A stretch of 64,000 nucleotides of DNA, taken from Lachnospiraceae bacterium (GTDB taxonomy: Bacteria; Bacillota; Clostridia; Lachnospirales; Lachnospiraceae). Of this stretch, positions 40,458 to 48,773 are shown piece by piece. The notes beneath the pieces are model-generated. The model had not been told where the DNA came from and ran no database searches. It saw only the letters and a list, made by a program, of their open reading frames with translations. The stretch spans positions 1-64,000 of the forward strand of contig JAFVXW010000020.1 in NCBI GenBank assembly GCA_017500935.1, written 5' to 3'. Position numbers and translations under genes: made by a program. Each line of letters opens with the position of its first letter. The first letter of the stretch is position 1.

Positions 40458-41669
40458 TCAGTCTTCCAAAATACCATGCATGGGGCTGTAGCACATGGGC
40501 TCAGGACGTTCATACTTTGTTGTCAGCTCAATCCATCTGCCTTCTTTGCTGGACTTGGAGAAGCTGGTCAGAATTTCCAGCACATGCAGCTGCTGCTTAT
40601 AATTTGCACGCCAGTTTCTGCCGCTGCGCACTGCCTTGCACATATCGGTCAGACCAAGGGCACGGGAATTTTCGCAGTAATCAAACATCAGCGGAATCTG
40701 CTTATAACCTTTGTAATAGGTGATCGCATCACGTTTTTCAAGGCCCGGATCGGTTTTGGGCGCCGCCGCTGTATCTTCGGGACGAAGAAGCAGGATCGGT
40801 CCGCCAAAGGTATTGGGGTCGGGTACCACCAGGGTTCCTCTGGTTCCGTACACTTCAAAACGAGCCTGATCTTCCGGTGCATAATAAACATCAAAACTGG
40901 TACAGATCTGTGCGATCGCACCGTTTGAAAACTGAATGCTGCCTGTCAGATGGGTATCCACGTCCACATCCACCACAGTTCCGTAATGCGGCTGGGAAGT
41001 GATGATACGCTGTGCAAAGCCTTTGCGGGTCATACCGCAGACTGCCTTTGCCTCACCCAAAAGCTGCAGCAGGGCTGTCACATAGTAAGGACCCATATCC
41101 AGCATGGGGCCGCCGCCTCTTTTATAGAAAAATTCCGGATCCGGATGCCAGGTTTCAGGGCCATGACCGATCATGGTACATCTTGCACCGAGCACATCTC
41201 CGATCATACCGTCATCGATCACTTTGCGGCAGGTCTGAAGTCCTGCGCCCATAAAGGTATCCGGTGCGCCGCCCAGACACAGATTCTTTTCCAGAGCCAG
41301 TTTTACCAGTTCAGCAGCTTCCTCCATATCCACTGCCAGCGGTTTTTCAGAGTAAACATGCTTGCCGTGCAAAAGAGCCTGTTTTGTCACTTCATAATGT
41401 TCATAAGGACGGGTAATATTCAGGATCACTTCCACTTCCGGATCATTAAAAGCTTCGTACATATCTGTATACAGCTTGGGAACACGCACATCTGCGCCCT
41501 TTGCTATCTGCTCTTTTACATACTCAATGCCTTTTTGGGCTCTTTCCTCGATCAGATCGCAGACACCGCAGACTTCGACTTCCTTAAAGGTATGGATGAT
41601 ATTCTGCAGATAAATTCCGCTGATCGCACCTACACCGATAAAAGCAACTTTTACCTTATTATTTAACAT
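40458..41669 (-). CDS. Gfo/Idh/MocA family oxidoreductase
   Basis: About 403 residues from ATG 41669 (GGAGGGCGG upstream; longer frame rejected). The N-terminal Rossmann fold is clear (KVAFIGVGAISGIYL near residue 6), followed by EKPLAVDMEEAAEL near 101, the conserved E-K-P motif, and a C-terminal alpha/beta domain with GGGPMLDMGPYYVTALLQLLG near 180. Family members are NAD(P)-dependent dehydrogenases acting on sugars, inositols or related compounds; the substrate is not clear here. Monocistronic, separated from the SEC-C gene by a terminator. Confidence 0.9.
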   Translation of the reverse strand: MLNNKVKVAFIGVGAISGIYLQNIIHTFKEVEVCGVCDLIEERAQKGIEYVKEQIAKGADVRVPKLYTDMYEAFNDPEVEVILNITRPYEHYEVTKQALLHGKHVYSEKPLAVDMEEAAELVKLALEKNLCLGGAPDTFMGAGLQTCRKVIDDGMIGDVLGARCTMIGHGPETWHPDPEFFYKRGGGPMLDMGPYYVTALLQLLGEAKAVCGMTRKGFAQRIITSQPHYGTVVDVDVDTHLTGSIQFSNGAIAQICTSFDVYYAPEDQARFEVYGTRGTLVVPDPNTFGGPILLLRPEDTAAAPKTDPGLEKRDAITYYKGYKQIPLMFDYCENSRALGLTDMCKAVRSGRNWRANYKQQLHVLEILTSFSKSSKEGRWIELTTKYERPEPMCYSPMHGILED

Positions 41670-41693
41670 AACCGCCCTCCGCTTATCAGGTAT

Positions 41694-41729
41694 CGTAAAA
41701 AACAGGTCTGAACCGCACAGATTCAGACC
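41694..41729 (-). terminator. Terminator after SEC-C gene
   Basis: On the minus strand GGTCTGAA and TTCAGACC form a stem followed by TGTTTTTTACG, between the SEC-C gene and the oxidoreductase. Confidence 0.8.
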
Positions 41730-41746
41730 CATTGATCATTCAAAAC

Positions 41747-42253
41747 TTATTTGTTCTTGCCGCAGCACTTTTTGTACTTCTTACCGCTGCCGCAGGGACA
41801 GGGATCGTTGGGATAAACCTTTGCAGCCTTAACAACTGTAGTAGAGCTCTTCTGCTCTTTGTACAGGTTCTTCTTATCTTCTTCGCTGTAAATTGCATTC
41901 CACTCTTCCAGACCATACAACCAGTCAGCTTCTGCAGCAACCATGTTCTTGTAAAGCAGTGCTTTGTCAAATCCCAGATTTACAACGGTATCTTCTTCCA
42001 TCTCTTCGATGGGGTTAGCCTTTACAAGGCTGTCATTGATACCATCAAGGAAACCTGTCATGGTCATAATGCTGACATTATATTTTTCTGCGAGTTCCTT
42101 AACAGTACCGGTAACTACTTCATCGGGATTCTTAAGAAGCTCTGCATAGATTTCTTTTTCCTGTAAAAAATACTCAGACCAGAATTTCTGCAGCTGATTT
42201 TTATCTGCCTGCTGATCGTAGGCAATTTTCTGCCATGTTGCTAATAATGCCAT
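41747..42253 (-). CDS. SEC-C metal-binding domain protein
   Basis: 168 residues. The body is helical and acidic (about 1-140; CLDGIN-like helices, [17 protein letters not shown]) and of no recognised function. The C-terminus, [23 protein letters not shown], is a SEC-C zinc-binding motif (C-x-C-x8-C-C), best known at the end of SecA, where it contacts SecB. Stand-alone SEC-C proteins of this size are common in Firmicutes. Predicted cytosolic; function unknown beyond metal binding, possibly protein-handling. Confidence 0.88.
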   Translation of the reverse strand: MALLATWQKIAYDQQADKNQLQKFWSEYFLQEKEIYAELLKNPDEVVTGTVKELAEKYNVSIMTMTGFLDGINDSLVKANPIEEMEEDTVVNLGFDKALLYKNMVAAEADWLYGLEEWNAIYSEEDKKNLYKEQKSSTTVVKAAKVYPNDPCPCGSGKKYKKCCGKNK

Positions 42254-42373
42254 TGTTCCACCTCGTTTTATTCTTCGCGCTCTGCGCTTTTTGTATATTC
42301 ATGGATATATCAGAACGTATCTATCCTATCCAATTATATATTACCAAACGAAAATGTGCAAGGTAAAAAAAAT

Positions 42374-43237
42374 TTATACCAGATTTTTTACCACACCGAT
42401 GCCCACAGCTCCCGGTCCGATATGACAGGAAATGCTCAGCGGCAAAGGCTCCAGGGTAAAACTTACGCCAAAAACTTCTTCCAGTTCCTTTATATATTCT
42501 TCCGCTTCGCCGGGATCACCTGTATACGCACTGTAAAAAGAAAGTTTCCCTGCTTCTGCCTCATTTAAAAAACGGTTTTCCAGATCGTCCTGCAGGGCCT
42601 TTACCATCATCTTATGCGCCTGTTTTTTGCCGCGCGCCTTTGCATAGGCATCCAGCTTCTCTCCCTGAATCTGAAGAACCGGCTTGATATTCAAAACAGT
42701 GCCCACTGCCGCTGCCGCAGGCGTGATGCGTCCGCCTTTTTTCAGATATTTTAAAGATTCCAGCGTAATATAAATGCTGGCTTCCAGCTTTTCCTTTTCC
42801 AGCGTTTCGCAGATCGCTGACGCATCCATTCCCTCTTTTGCCATCTTTGCCGCTTCCAGAACAGACTGTTTTAAGGAAACAGAAATACGCTGATTGTCCA
42901 CCACAAAAACTTTCCCCTCATAGTCCTGTGCCATCATGATGGCTGTCTGACAGGAAGATGACAGGCTGGAAGACATGGGAATATAAATCACCTGCTCGTA
43001 AGTCTCAAGCAGCTTTTCCCAAAGGTCGATCACATCCCCCGGAGAAGGACAGGAAGTGGAAATCTCTGCTTCCTGCGTCAGTTTTTCATAAAAAGCTTCC
43101 TGGGTCAGATTCACGCCCTCCAGATAAAACTTTCCGTCTATATAAAAAGGCATCGGAATCACAAAAATTCCGATCTTTTCGGCCTCAAGCTGTGTGATAC
43201 CGCTGTTGCTGTCTGTAACGATCGCAATTTTATTCAT
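42374..43237 (-). CDS. DegV family fatty-acid-binding protein
   Basis: 287 residues, usual for the family. It begins with the DegV signature KIAIVTDSNSGITQLEAEK, has STSCPSPGDVIDLWEKLL near 80 with the ligand-contacting Ser/Thr stretch, MSSSLSSSCQTAIM near 113, and ends HIGPGAVGIGVVK. DegV proteins (FakB-like) bind a fatty acid and present it to a kinase for use in membrane lipids. Possible alternative: a general lipid-binding protein. Monocistronic. Confidence 0.92.
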   Translation of the reverse strand: MNKIAIVTDSNSGITQLEAEKIGIFVIPMPFYIDGKFYLEGVNLTQEAFYEKLTQEAEISTSCPSPGDVIDLWEKLLETYEQVIYIPMSSSLSSSCQTAIMMAQDYEGKVFVVDNQRISVSLKQSVLEAAKMAKEGMDASAICETLEKEKLEASIYITLESLKYLKKGGRITPAAAAVGTVLNIKPVLQIQGEKLDAYAKARGKKQAHKMMVKALQDDLENRFLNEAEAGKLSFYSAYTGDPGEAEEYIKELEEVFGVSFTLEPLPLSISCHIGPGAVGIGVVKNLV

Positions 43238-43329
43238 GCAGGTAACATCTCTCCTTTTTTGTCTTACTTAAGTATTCTGCCATTTTGAAAGTATATCACA
43301 GATTTTTTTCAAAAAAAAGTCAATTTCCC

Positions 43330-43358
43330 TTGAGAAACCTCTGCCGCTCTACTATACT
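43330..43358 (+). promoter_or_regulatory. Promoter of small membrane protein gene
   Basis: TTGAGA (43330-43335), 17-base spacer, TATACT (43353-43358), about 30 bases before the start codon. Confidence 0.8.
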
Positions 43359-43388
43359 GAACCTATAACACTTTTTGGGAGAATAAAC

Positions 43389-43625
43389 ATGAAGAAAAAT
43401 CATAAACGTCTCGCAGCGACCGCAGCTATTCTGTTTTTAGTTGCCCTGTATATTTTCACCTTTATCACAGCTTTCTTAAAAATCGAAAACTGGAACCGTC
43501 TGTTTTTAGCCAGTGCAGCAGCCACTGTTTTTGTGCCGATCCTTGTCTGGATCTTCATCTGGCTTTACGGCAAATATACAGACCGCCATACCATGGCTGA
43601 TATACAGAATGAAAAAGAGGAATGA
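43389..43625 (+). CDS. Small two-helix membrane protein
   Basis: 78 residues with two hydrophobic segments (about 10-31, AATAAILFLVALYIFTFITA, and about 39-61, FLASAAATVFVPILVWIFI), a basic N-terminus and a charged tail. No family recognised; small proteins of this layout are common in Lachnospiraceae. It has its own promoter and ends in a terminator that overlaps the stop codon. The function is unknown. Confidence 0.7.
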   Translation: MKKNHKRLAATAAILFLVALYIFTFITAFLKIENWNRLFLASAAATVFVPILVWIFIWLYGKYTDRHTMADIQNEKEE

Positions 43626-43647
43626 TTTTGGGTCATTCCTCTTTTTT
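43613..43647 (+). terminator. Terminator overlapping a stop codon
   Basis: AAAAGAGGAATGA and TCATTCCTCTTTT form a 13-bp stem, followed by T residues, and the hairpin includes the stop codon of the small membrane protein. Confidence 0.9.
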
Positions 43648-43665
43648 GATACTTTATTTATACTG

Positions 43666-44430
43666 TCAGCTGTTTAACTTTCCGATAAAATCTCGGATAC
43701 GCTTATTCTCTGATCCAAACACTTCCTCTGCACTGCCCTGCGCCAGAATATCGCCGTGCTCTAAAAAGATCACTCTGTCTGAAATCTCGCGGGCAAACTG
43801 CATTTCATGCGTAACAATGATCATCGTCATGTTTTCACGCGCAAGCTGTTTGATCACCTTTAAGACTTCCCCTGTCAGCTCCGGATCCAGCGCTGATGTC
43901 GGCTCATCAAAAAACAGAATCTGCGGCTTTAATGCCAGTGCCCTGGCAATGGAAACACGCTGCTGCTGTCCGCCGGAAAGCTGATAAGGATAGGCATCTC
44001 CCTTATCTTCCAGTCCAAACTGCATCAAAAGCTTTTCTGCCCGTTCCTTTGCTTCCTTTTTAGAGATCTTGTCCACAGTCATCGGTGCATCCATGATGTT
44101 TTTGAGCACACTGTAATGAGGAAACAGGTTAAAATTCTGAAAAACAAGACCAAAATAGCGGCGGATTCTGCGAAGATCCGCTTTGGATGCCAGCACGCAC
44201 TTACCGTCCTCTTCCTTTACCGCATGTTCGCCCATGTAGATCAGCTCACCGCCGTCCATTTCCTCCAGCATGGTCGCACAGCGCAGCAGTGTGGATTTTC
44301 CCGAACCGGAAGGTCCGATAATGGAAACCACTTCTCCCTCTGCAATTTCCAGAGAAATATCCTTTAAAACAGTGTTGCCGTCAAATTCCTTATGCAGATT
44401 TTTTATGGTCAACAGATTTTTTCTTTCCAT
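43666..44430 (-). CDS. Amino-acid ABC transporter ATPase
   Basis: 254 residues. Walker A GPSGSGKST near residue 38, Q-loop FQNFNLFPH near 95, signature LSGGQQQRVSIARAL near 150, Walker B ILFFDEPTSALDPE near 171 and switch His in IVTHEM near 205: a polar-amino-acid-type ABC ATPase. It completes a three-gene importer with the permease and the binding protein upstream, in the usual binding protein-permease-ATPase order. It hydrolyses ATP to drive uptake. The substrate cannot be read from this protein alone. Confidence 0.95.
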   Translation of the reverse strand: MERKNLLTIKNLHKEFDGNTVLKDISLEIAEGEVVSIIGPSGSGKSTLLRCATMLEEMDGGELIYMGEHAVKEEDGKCVLASKADLRRIRRYFGLVFQNFNLFPHYSVLKNIMDAPMTVDKISKKEAKERAEKLLMQFGLEDKGDAYPYQLSGGQQQRVSIARALALKPQILFFDEPTSALDPELTGEVLKVIKQLARENMTMIIVTHEMQFAREISDRVIFLEHGDILAQGSAEEVFGSENKRIRDFIGKLNS

Positions 44431-44443
44431 CTTCTGCCTCCCC

Positions 44444-45118
44444 TTATCTGTAATAATTCAGCTTCGTTTCCACATATTCCATGCCGGAAGCCACAACCAG
44501 ATTGAAAATATAGTAAAATACACCGGCAACCATCAGCGGCATAACAGAAGACTGCGCCGCTGCAAACTGCTTTGCTGCCGTAAACATCTCCACCTGCGCC
44601 AAAACAAAGGCTAAGGAGGTATCCTTTACCAAGGTGATCATTTCATTGGTGATCGGCGGCAGGATCCGCTTGATCACCTGCGGCAGAATGATCTTCATAA
44701 AGGTCTGTGTTTTGGTATATCCCAGCACTTTCGCAGCCTCATACTGCCCTACCGGCATGGATTCAATGCCGGAACGGTAAATTTCGGCAAAATAGGCGGC
44801 ATAGTTTAATACAAATGCCAGAATCACCGCAGAGAAACGCCAGCTGTTTGTGATTTTGATGCCGAATACATAAAACGGTGAAAAATAGACCACTACCAGC
44901 TGCAGCATCAGCGGCGTTCCGCGCATAATGGAAATGTATGCCTTATTCAAGGTACGCAGCAGTCTGTTTTTAGACATTCTGCCAAAGGCAAACAAAAGTC
45001 CCAGCGGAAGTGAAAACACCAGTGTCAGGATAAAAATTGTCAGCGTTACACCAAATCCGGAAATCATATCCGGCAGCATGATCGCCAGTTTGTTCATAAA
45101 ATCTGCAAGATTCTGCAT
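44444..45118 (-). CDS. Amino-acid ABC transporter permease
   Basis: About 224 residues from ATG 45118 (GGAGG upstream; the longer frame reads through a hairpin). Around five membrane helices. It contains the HisM-type coupling motif EIYRSGIESMPVGQYEAAKV near 130, which contacts the ATPase, and an N-terminal segment typical of polar amino acid permeases (FGVTLTIFILTLVFSLP). It probably forms a homodimer in the membrane. A terminator-like hairpin between the binding protein gene and this gene should lower its expression relative to the binding protein. Confidence 0.93.
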   Translation of the reverse strand: MQNLADFMNKLAIMLPDMISGFGVTLTIFILTLVFSLPLGLLFAFGRMSKNRLLRTLNKAYISIMRGTPLMLQLVVVYFSPFYVFGIKITNSWRFSAVILAFVLNYAAYFAEIYRSGIESMPVGQYEAAKVLGYTKTQTFMKIILPQVIKRILPPITNEMITLVKDTSLAFVLAQVEMFTAAKQFAAAQSSVMPLMVAGVFYYIFNLVVASGMEYVETKLNYYR

Positions 45119-45152
45119 ATTTCCTCCAAAATAAAACAATACCGGAAAACGC

Positions 45153-45188
45153 AAAAAGAACGGCATCCATTTCCTTAGGATGCCGTTC
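45153..45188 (-). terminator. Attenuating hairpin within the ABC operon
   Basis: On the minus strand GAACGGCATCC and GGATGCCGTTC form an 11-bp stem followed by TTTTTG, between the binding protein and the permease genes. It would allow more binding protein than permease. Confidence 0.8.
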
Positions 45189-45204
45189 CCATTACCATCC
45201 TGTG

Positions 45205-46035
45205 TTATTTACCAAGACATACACTTTCTGTCATACCAAAGTCTGCATATTTCTCCGCGATTTCCATAAAGGTTCCGTCTTCTGCCATCTCAAGAAGCGT
45301 CTCTTCCACAACATCCTTCAGTGCAGTATTGCCTCTTAAGAAACCTACGCCGTACTGTTCTGTTGCAAGCTGTTCTTCCAGAACGGTGAAGCCGCCGCCT
45401 CTCTGGGAAATGTGATAGTTTGCAACACCGATATCCATTGCCAGTGCATCAATTGCGCCTGCTTCCAGATCCATAAATGCGGTATTGTAATCTGCATACT
45501 GATTCATGCTGCCAAAGGATGCTTTCAATGCTTCATTTGCGGAATCTTCCAGCGCTGCCAATGCAGAAGAACCCTTCTGAACACCTACCACCACACCAGC
45601 AAGATCAGCCTTGGATGTGATACCGGAATCATCTGCTACTACAAATACCTGGCTGTTGTCTACATAAGGCACTGTCCAGGTATAAAAATCTTCTCTGCCG
45701 TTAATGGTAAAGCCGTTCCAGATACAGTCAATGGTGCCTGCTTCCAGCTCCATGTCCTTGGCATCCCATTCAATGGGCTGCTTAACCAGTTCCCAGCCGA
45801 GTCTGTCGCATACTTCTGCAGCCAGATCAAGGTCAAAACCTACATATTCGCCTGAATCGTCCTTGTAACCGTAAGGAGGAAACTCTGCATCAAAACCAAC
45901 AACGAACTTGCCATCATCTACAGTGCCGTTCGCATTCTGCTGATCATCAGTTTTCGGTGCTTCTTTTGTGCCGCAGGCAGCCAGACCTGCAACCATAACA
46001 GTTGCCATCAAACATGCAAAAACTCTCTTCTTCAT
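45205..46035 (-). CDS. Amino-acid ABC transporter binding lipoprotein
   Basis: 276 residues. Lipoprotein signal ending GLAAC (Cys21). A type II periplasmic-binding fold follows: FVVGFDAEFPPYGYKDDSG near 50, YVGFDLDLAAEVCDRLGW near 68, the arginine-less variant region WDAKDMELEAGTIDCIWNGF near 97, and VVGVQKGSSALAALE near 150. Such proteins capture an amino acid outside the cell and deliver it to the permease. Motif FDAEFPPYGY is typical of polar amino acids (for example, cystine or glutamine/arginine); the exact ligand is not clear. First gene of the operon, under a promoter with an inverted repeat. Confidence 0.92.
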   Translation of the reverse strand: MKKRVFACLMATVMVAGLAACGTKEAPKTDDQQNANGTVDDGKFVVGFDAEFPPYGYKDDSGEYVGFDLDLAAEVCDRLGWELVKQPIEWDAKDMELEAGTIDCIWNGFTINGREDFYTWTVPYVDNSQVFVVADDSGITSKADLAGVVVGVQKGSSALAALEDSANEALKASFGSMNQYADYNTAFMDLEAGAIDALAMDIGVANYHISQRGGGFTVLEEQLATEQYGVGFLRGNTALKDVVEETLLEMAEDGTFMEIAEKYADFGMTESVCLGK

Positions 46036-46059
46036 AATGATGTTCTCCCCATCTTTTAT

Positions 46060-46089
46060 TTTAGTGTGTTATTAATTTACCACACTAAA
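46060..46089. promoter_or_regulatory. Operator-like inverted repeat
   Basis: TTTAGTGTG and CACACTAAA, perfect arms separated by 12 bases, lie directly downstream of the -10 box of the amino-acid transporter promoter. This position suits a repressor binding site. Confidence 0.6.
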
Positions 46090-46102
46090 TTATGTTACCT
46101 GA

Positions 46103-46132
46103 ACCATAGCACAATTTACATAATATTGTCAA
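46103..46132 (-). promoter_or_regulatory. Promoter of the amino-acid transporter
   Basis: Minus-strand TTGACA (46127-46132), 18-base spacer, TATGGT (46103-46108), placed just after the mnmA stop codon. Confidence 0.7.
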
Positions 46133-46133
46133 G

Positions 46134-47198
46134 TTATTCTTTTACAATCACGCCTCCTGCAAAAATATGTCTATTTTCATAAAAAACTGCAGACTGTCCC
46201 GGTGTCACGGCACGGACCGGAACCATAAATTCACATTCCAAAAGATCGTTATCCACCAGTCTGATCCTGCATAAATCACCCTTATGGGCATAACGGATTT
46301 TTCCCAGCAGCTCTCTGGGTTCACGCAGCGTTTCCTCTGCCATAAAATTTAAATTTCTGCAGTAAAGCTTTGTGGTAAAAAGCTCTTCACTTTCCCCGAT
46401 CACCACTTCATTGGTTTCCGGGCGGATATCTGTCACAAATACCGGATGCCCCATCGCCAGATTCAGTCCTTTTCTCTGTCCGATGGTATAATGAATGATT
46501 CCCTGATGTTCACCCAGAATTTTTCCATCTCTGGTCACAAAATGACCGGTTTTAAAAGCCCTGTCACTATCCGGCAGTGCAGCGTTTTGCGTATATCTCT
46601 GAATAAAGGCTGCATGATCATGATCGGGTATAAAACAGATTTCCTGACTGTCTCTTTTATGTGCAACAGGAAGTCCTGCATCCATGGCCATTTTTCTGAC
46701 TTCATCCTTGGGATATTCTCCCACCGGCATCAGGGTAGAAGCTAACTGCTCCTGTGTCAGCTGATACAGCGCATATGTCTGGTCCTTGGACGCCGTTACA
46801 GAATTGGTAACTGCCAGTCTGCCGTTTTCCAGCCGCATGATCCTTGCATAATGACCTGTTGCGATCTTATCTGCTCCCTGGGATTTTGCATAGGAAAGCA
46901 TCGCCTCCCATTTGATCTTGCGGTTGCAGACCACACAGGGATTGGGCGTGCGCCCTGCCAGATAATCAGCGGCAAAGGTGTCTATTACTTCTTTTTCAAA
47001 TTCTTTGGTAAAATCCACCACCTGATGAGAAATGCCCAGCGTATCGGCAACAGCCTTTGCATCCTTTTCAATGTCATCCATTCCGTCAAAATGATGCATG
47101 GTCACACCGTGCACATCATATCCTTGTTCCAGCAATAATAAAGCGGCTACCGATGAATCCACACCACCGGAAAGTCCGACGATCACTTTTTCTTTCAT
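46134..47198 (-). CDS. mnmA: tRNA-specific 2-thiouridylase
   Basis: 354 residues, usual length. MnmA puts sulfur on U34 of glutamine, glutamate and lysine tRNAs. The PP-loop signature GLSGGVDSSVAALLL is near residue 8, the catalytic cysteine motif NPCVVCNRKIKW near 97, and SQEICFIPDHDHAAF near 186 holds the second catalytic cysteine (CF). The C-terminal beta-barrel (VPVRAVTPGQSAVFYE) is intact. It lies between the amino-acid transporter and a divergent flippase gene, so it is probably monocistronic. Confidence 0.96.
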   Translation of the reverse strand: MKEKVIVGLSGGVDSSVAALLLLEQGYDVHGVTMHHFDGMDDIEKDAKAVADTLGISHQVVDFTKEFEKEVIDTFAADYLAGRTPNPCVVCNRKIKWEAMLSYAKSQGADKIATGHYARIMRLENGRLAVTNSVTASKDQTYALYQLTQEQLASTLMPVGEYPKDEVRKMAMDAGLPVAHKRDSQEICFIPDHDHAAFIQRYTQNAALPDSDRAFKTGHFVTRDGKILGEHQGIIHYTIGQRKGLNLAMGHPVFVTDIRPETNEVVIGESEELFTTKLYCRNLNFMAEETLREPRELLGKIRYAHKGDLCRIRLVDNDLLECEFMVPVRAVTPGQSAVFYENRHIFAGGVIVKE

Positions 47199-47315
47199 AA
47201 TTTACTCACTCCTTTTCCCTAAAATAACAAACACAGGCTCTTTCGTCAAGCCAATCCCATCATGAGACCAGAGACTTACGCATACAATAAAGCAACCTGC
47301 TGTTTGGAGATTCCT

Positions 47316-48650
47316 ATGCGCAAAAATAAACTCATAACAGGAACCCTGATCTTAACGGCGGCCGGATTTGCCAGCCGTTTCATTGGTTTTTTTTACAGAA
47401 TTTTTCTCTCGCGGATGTTTTCCGCAGAACAAATGGGCATTTATGAACTGATTAATCCTATTCTGGCACTTTGCTATGCCCTCTGTACTTCCGGAATCCA
47501 GAACGCGATCTCAAAATATACCGCTTCCTGTATCGGTCCGGATGCCAAAAACAGACAGCTTCGTGTTTTACTTTCCGGTCTTTACTTTTCACTGTTTCTG
47601 TCTGCAGGATACAGCTTTGCGGTATACCGTTTTTCGGATCAGATCGCACAAAATCTTTTGATGGAAGAACGCTGCGCGCCCCTTTTGCGCATCATTGCGC
47701 TTTCTTTCCCCGCAGCCTGTGTCCATTCCTGCATCAACGGTTATTATTACGGCACTCACAAAACAGAACTTCCTGCATTCTGTCAGCTGGTGGAACAGAT
47801 TTTCCGTGTCGGCAGTGTTTTTTTATTCTGGCAATACAGCATCACCCATCCTGTCACCTTCCGGATCAGCGCAGCTGCTGTCGGCCTTGTCATCGGAGAA
47901 GTTGTTTCTGCTGTGCTCTCCATCGTACTTACCTGGATTCACTTTACGTTTCATACCGGCGCTGCTGCCTTTGCAGGCTTTCGTAAAGCAGACTTTTCTC
48001 CGCTGTCTCTGCTTATTTTTGCCCTTCCACTGACCTTTAACCGGGTTTGTTTAAATCTTTTGTCTGCTGCTGAAGCCGCCTGGATACCGGTAAAGCTGAC
48101 CCAATACGGTTTTACCGATGCAGAAGCACTTTCTGTATACGGCACTCTGACCGGTATGGCCATGACCTGTATCTTTTTTCCAACTGCCATGACTAATTCT
48201 GTAGCGGTCCTGATCATGCCGCTGGTGTCCTCTGCTGACGCCGGCAAAAACCGGGATTACTTAAAAAGACTTATCCTCAAATGCAGTTTCTTCTGTCTTT
48301 CCATCGGATTTGTCTGTATGCTTTTCTTTTATATCGCAGGACTGCCTCTGGGAAACCTTTTGTTTCATAATGCCGACGCCGGACATTTTATCCGCAGTCT
48401 GAGCTTTCTGTGTCCTTTTCTATATCTGAATACAACACTCTTTTCCGTACAGAACGGGCTGGGGAAAACAGGGCTTACCTTTTTTGCCAATCTGTGCGCC
48501 ATAGACATACGCCTGTTTTTTGTTTTTTTCTGTATCCCTGCACTGGGAGTCAGCGGATACTTATACGGCCTTTTTGTCAGCCAGATTTTTGTCACACTGT
48601 TTCATCTGTTTACACTGGGACGCTTTTTTTCAAAAATATCTGATTCATAA
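47316..48650 (+). CDS. MOP-family flippase (SpoVB-like)
   Basis: About 444 residues from ATG 47316 (TTTGGAG upstream; longer frame rejected). Around 12 hydrophobic helices with the MOP/PST N-terminal signature TGTLILTAAGFASRFIGF, YRIFLSRMFSAEQMGIYEL near 35 and a helix-loop pattern throughout. Family members such as SpoVB and MurJ-like proteins flip lipid-linked cell-wall or polysaccharide precursors across the membrane; the sequence is shorter than SpoVB of Bacillus. A sporulation role is possible given the organism, not shown. Divergent from mnmA. Confidence 0.82.
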   Translation: MRKNKLITGTLILTAAGFASRFIGFFYRIFLSRMFSAEQMGIYELINPILALCYALCTSGIQNAISKYTASCIGPDAKNRQLRVLLSGLYFSLFLSAGYSFAVYRFSDQIAQNLLMEERCAPLLRIIALSFPAACVHSCINGYYYGTHKTELPAFCQLVEQIFRVGSVFLFWQYSITHPVTFRISAAAVGLVIGEVVSAVLSIVLTWIHFTFHTGAAAFAGFRKADFSPLSLLIFALPLTFNRVCLNLLSAAEAAWIPVKLTQYGFTDAEALSVYGTLTGMAMTCIFFPTAMTNSVAVLIMPLVSSADAGKNRDYLKRLILKCSFFCLSIGFVCMLFFYIAGLPLGNLLFHNADAGHFIRSLSFLCPFLYLNTTLFSVQNGLGKTGLTFFANLCAIDIRLFFVFFCIPALGVSGYLYGLFVSQIFVTLFHLFTLGRFFSKISDS

Positions 48651-48663
48651 AGCCATAAAAATA

Positions 48664-48726
48664 GTGTGCTCTTTGCGCCGAGCGCGGTTGCCGTAGGCAA
48701 CATTTACCGCGCGCGCGAGTGCGTAT
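48664..48726. repeat. GC-rich dispersed palindromic repeat, copy 2
   Basis: Begins AGTGTGCTCTTTGCGCCG, has an inner hairpin (GTTGCC/GGCAAC) and ends CGCGCGAGTGCGTATAAA. Shares its ends with copies at 32247-32345 and 56455-56500. Lies between convergent genes. Confidence 0.55.
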
Positions 48727-48770
48727 AAAAAAACTGTATTGTACAGTATATAAGCTGTGCAATACAGTTT
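48727..48770 (-). terminator. Terminator of xerD
   Basis: On the minus strand AAACTGTATTG and CAATACAGTTT form a stem followed by seven T residues, just after the xerD stop codon. Confidence 0.85.
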
Positions 48771-48773
48771 CTA

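Noticed and set aside
45205-46132. Riboswitch upstream of the amino-acid ABC operon
   Set aside because: The leader is short and shows only a promoter and an inverted repeat; no S-box, lysine or T-box motifs were found.
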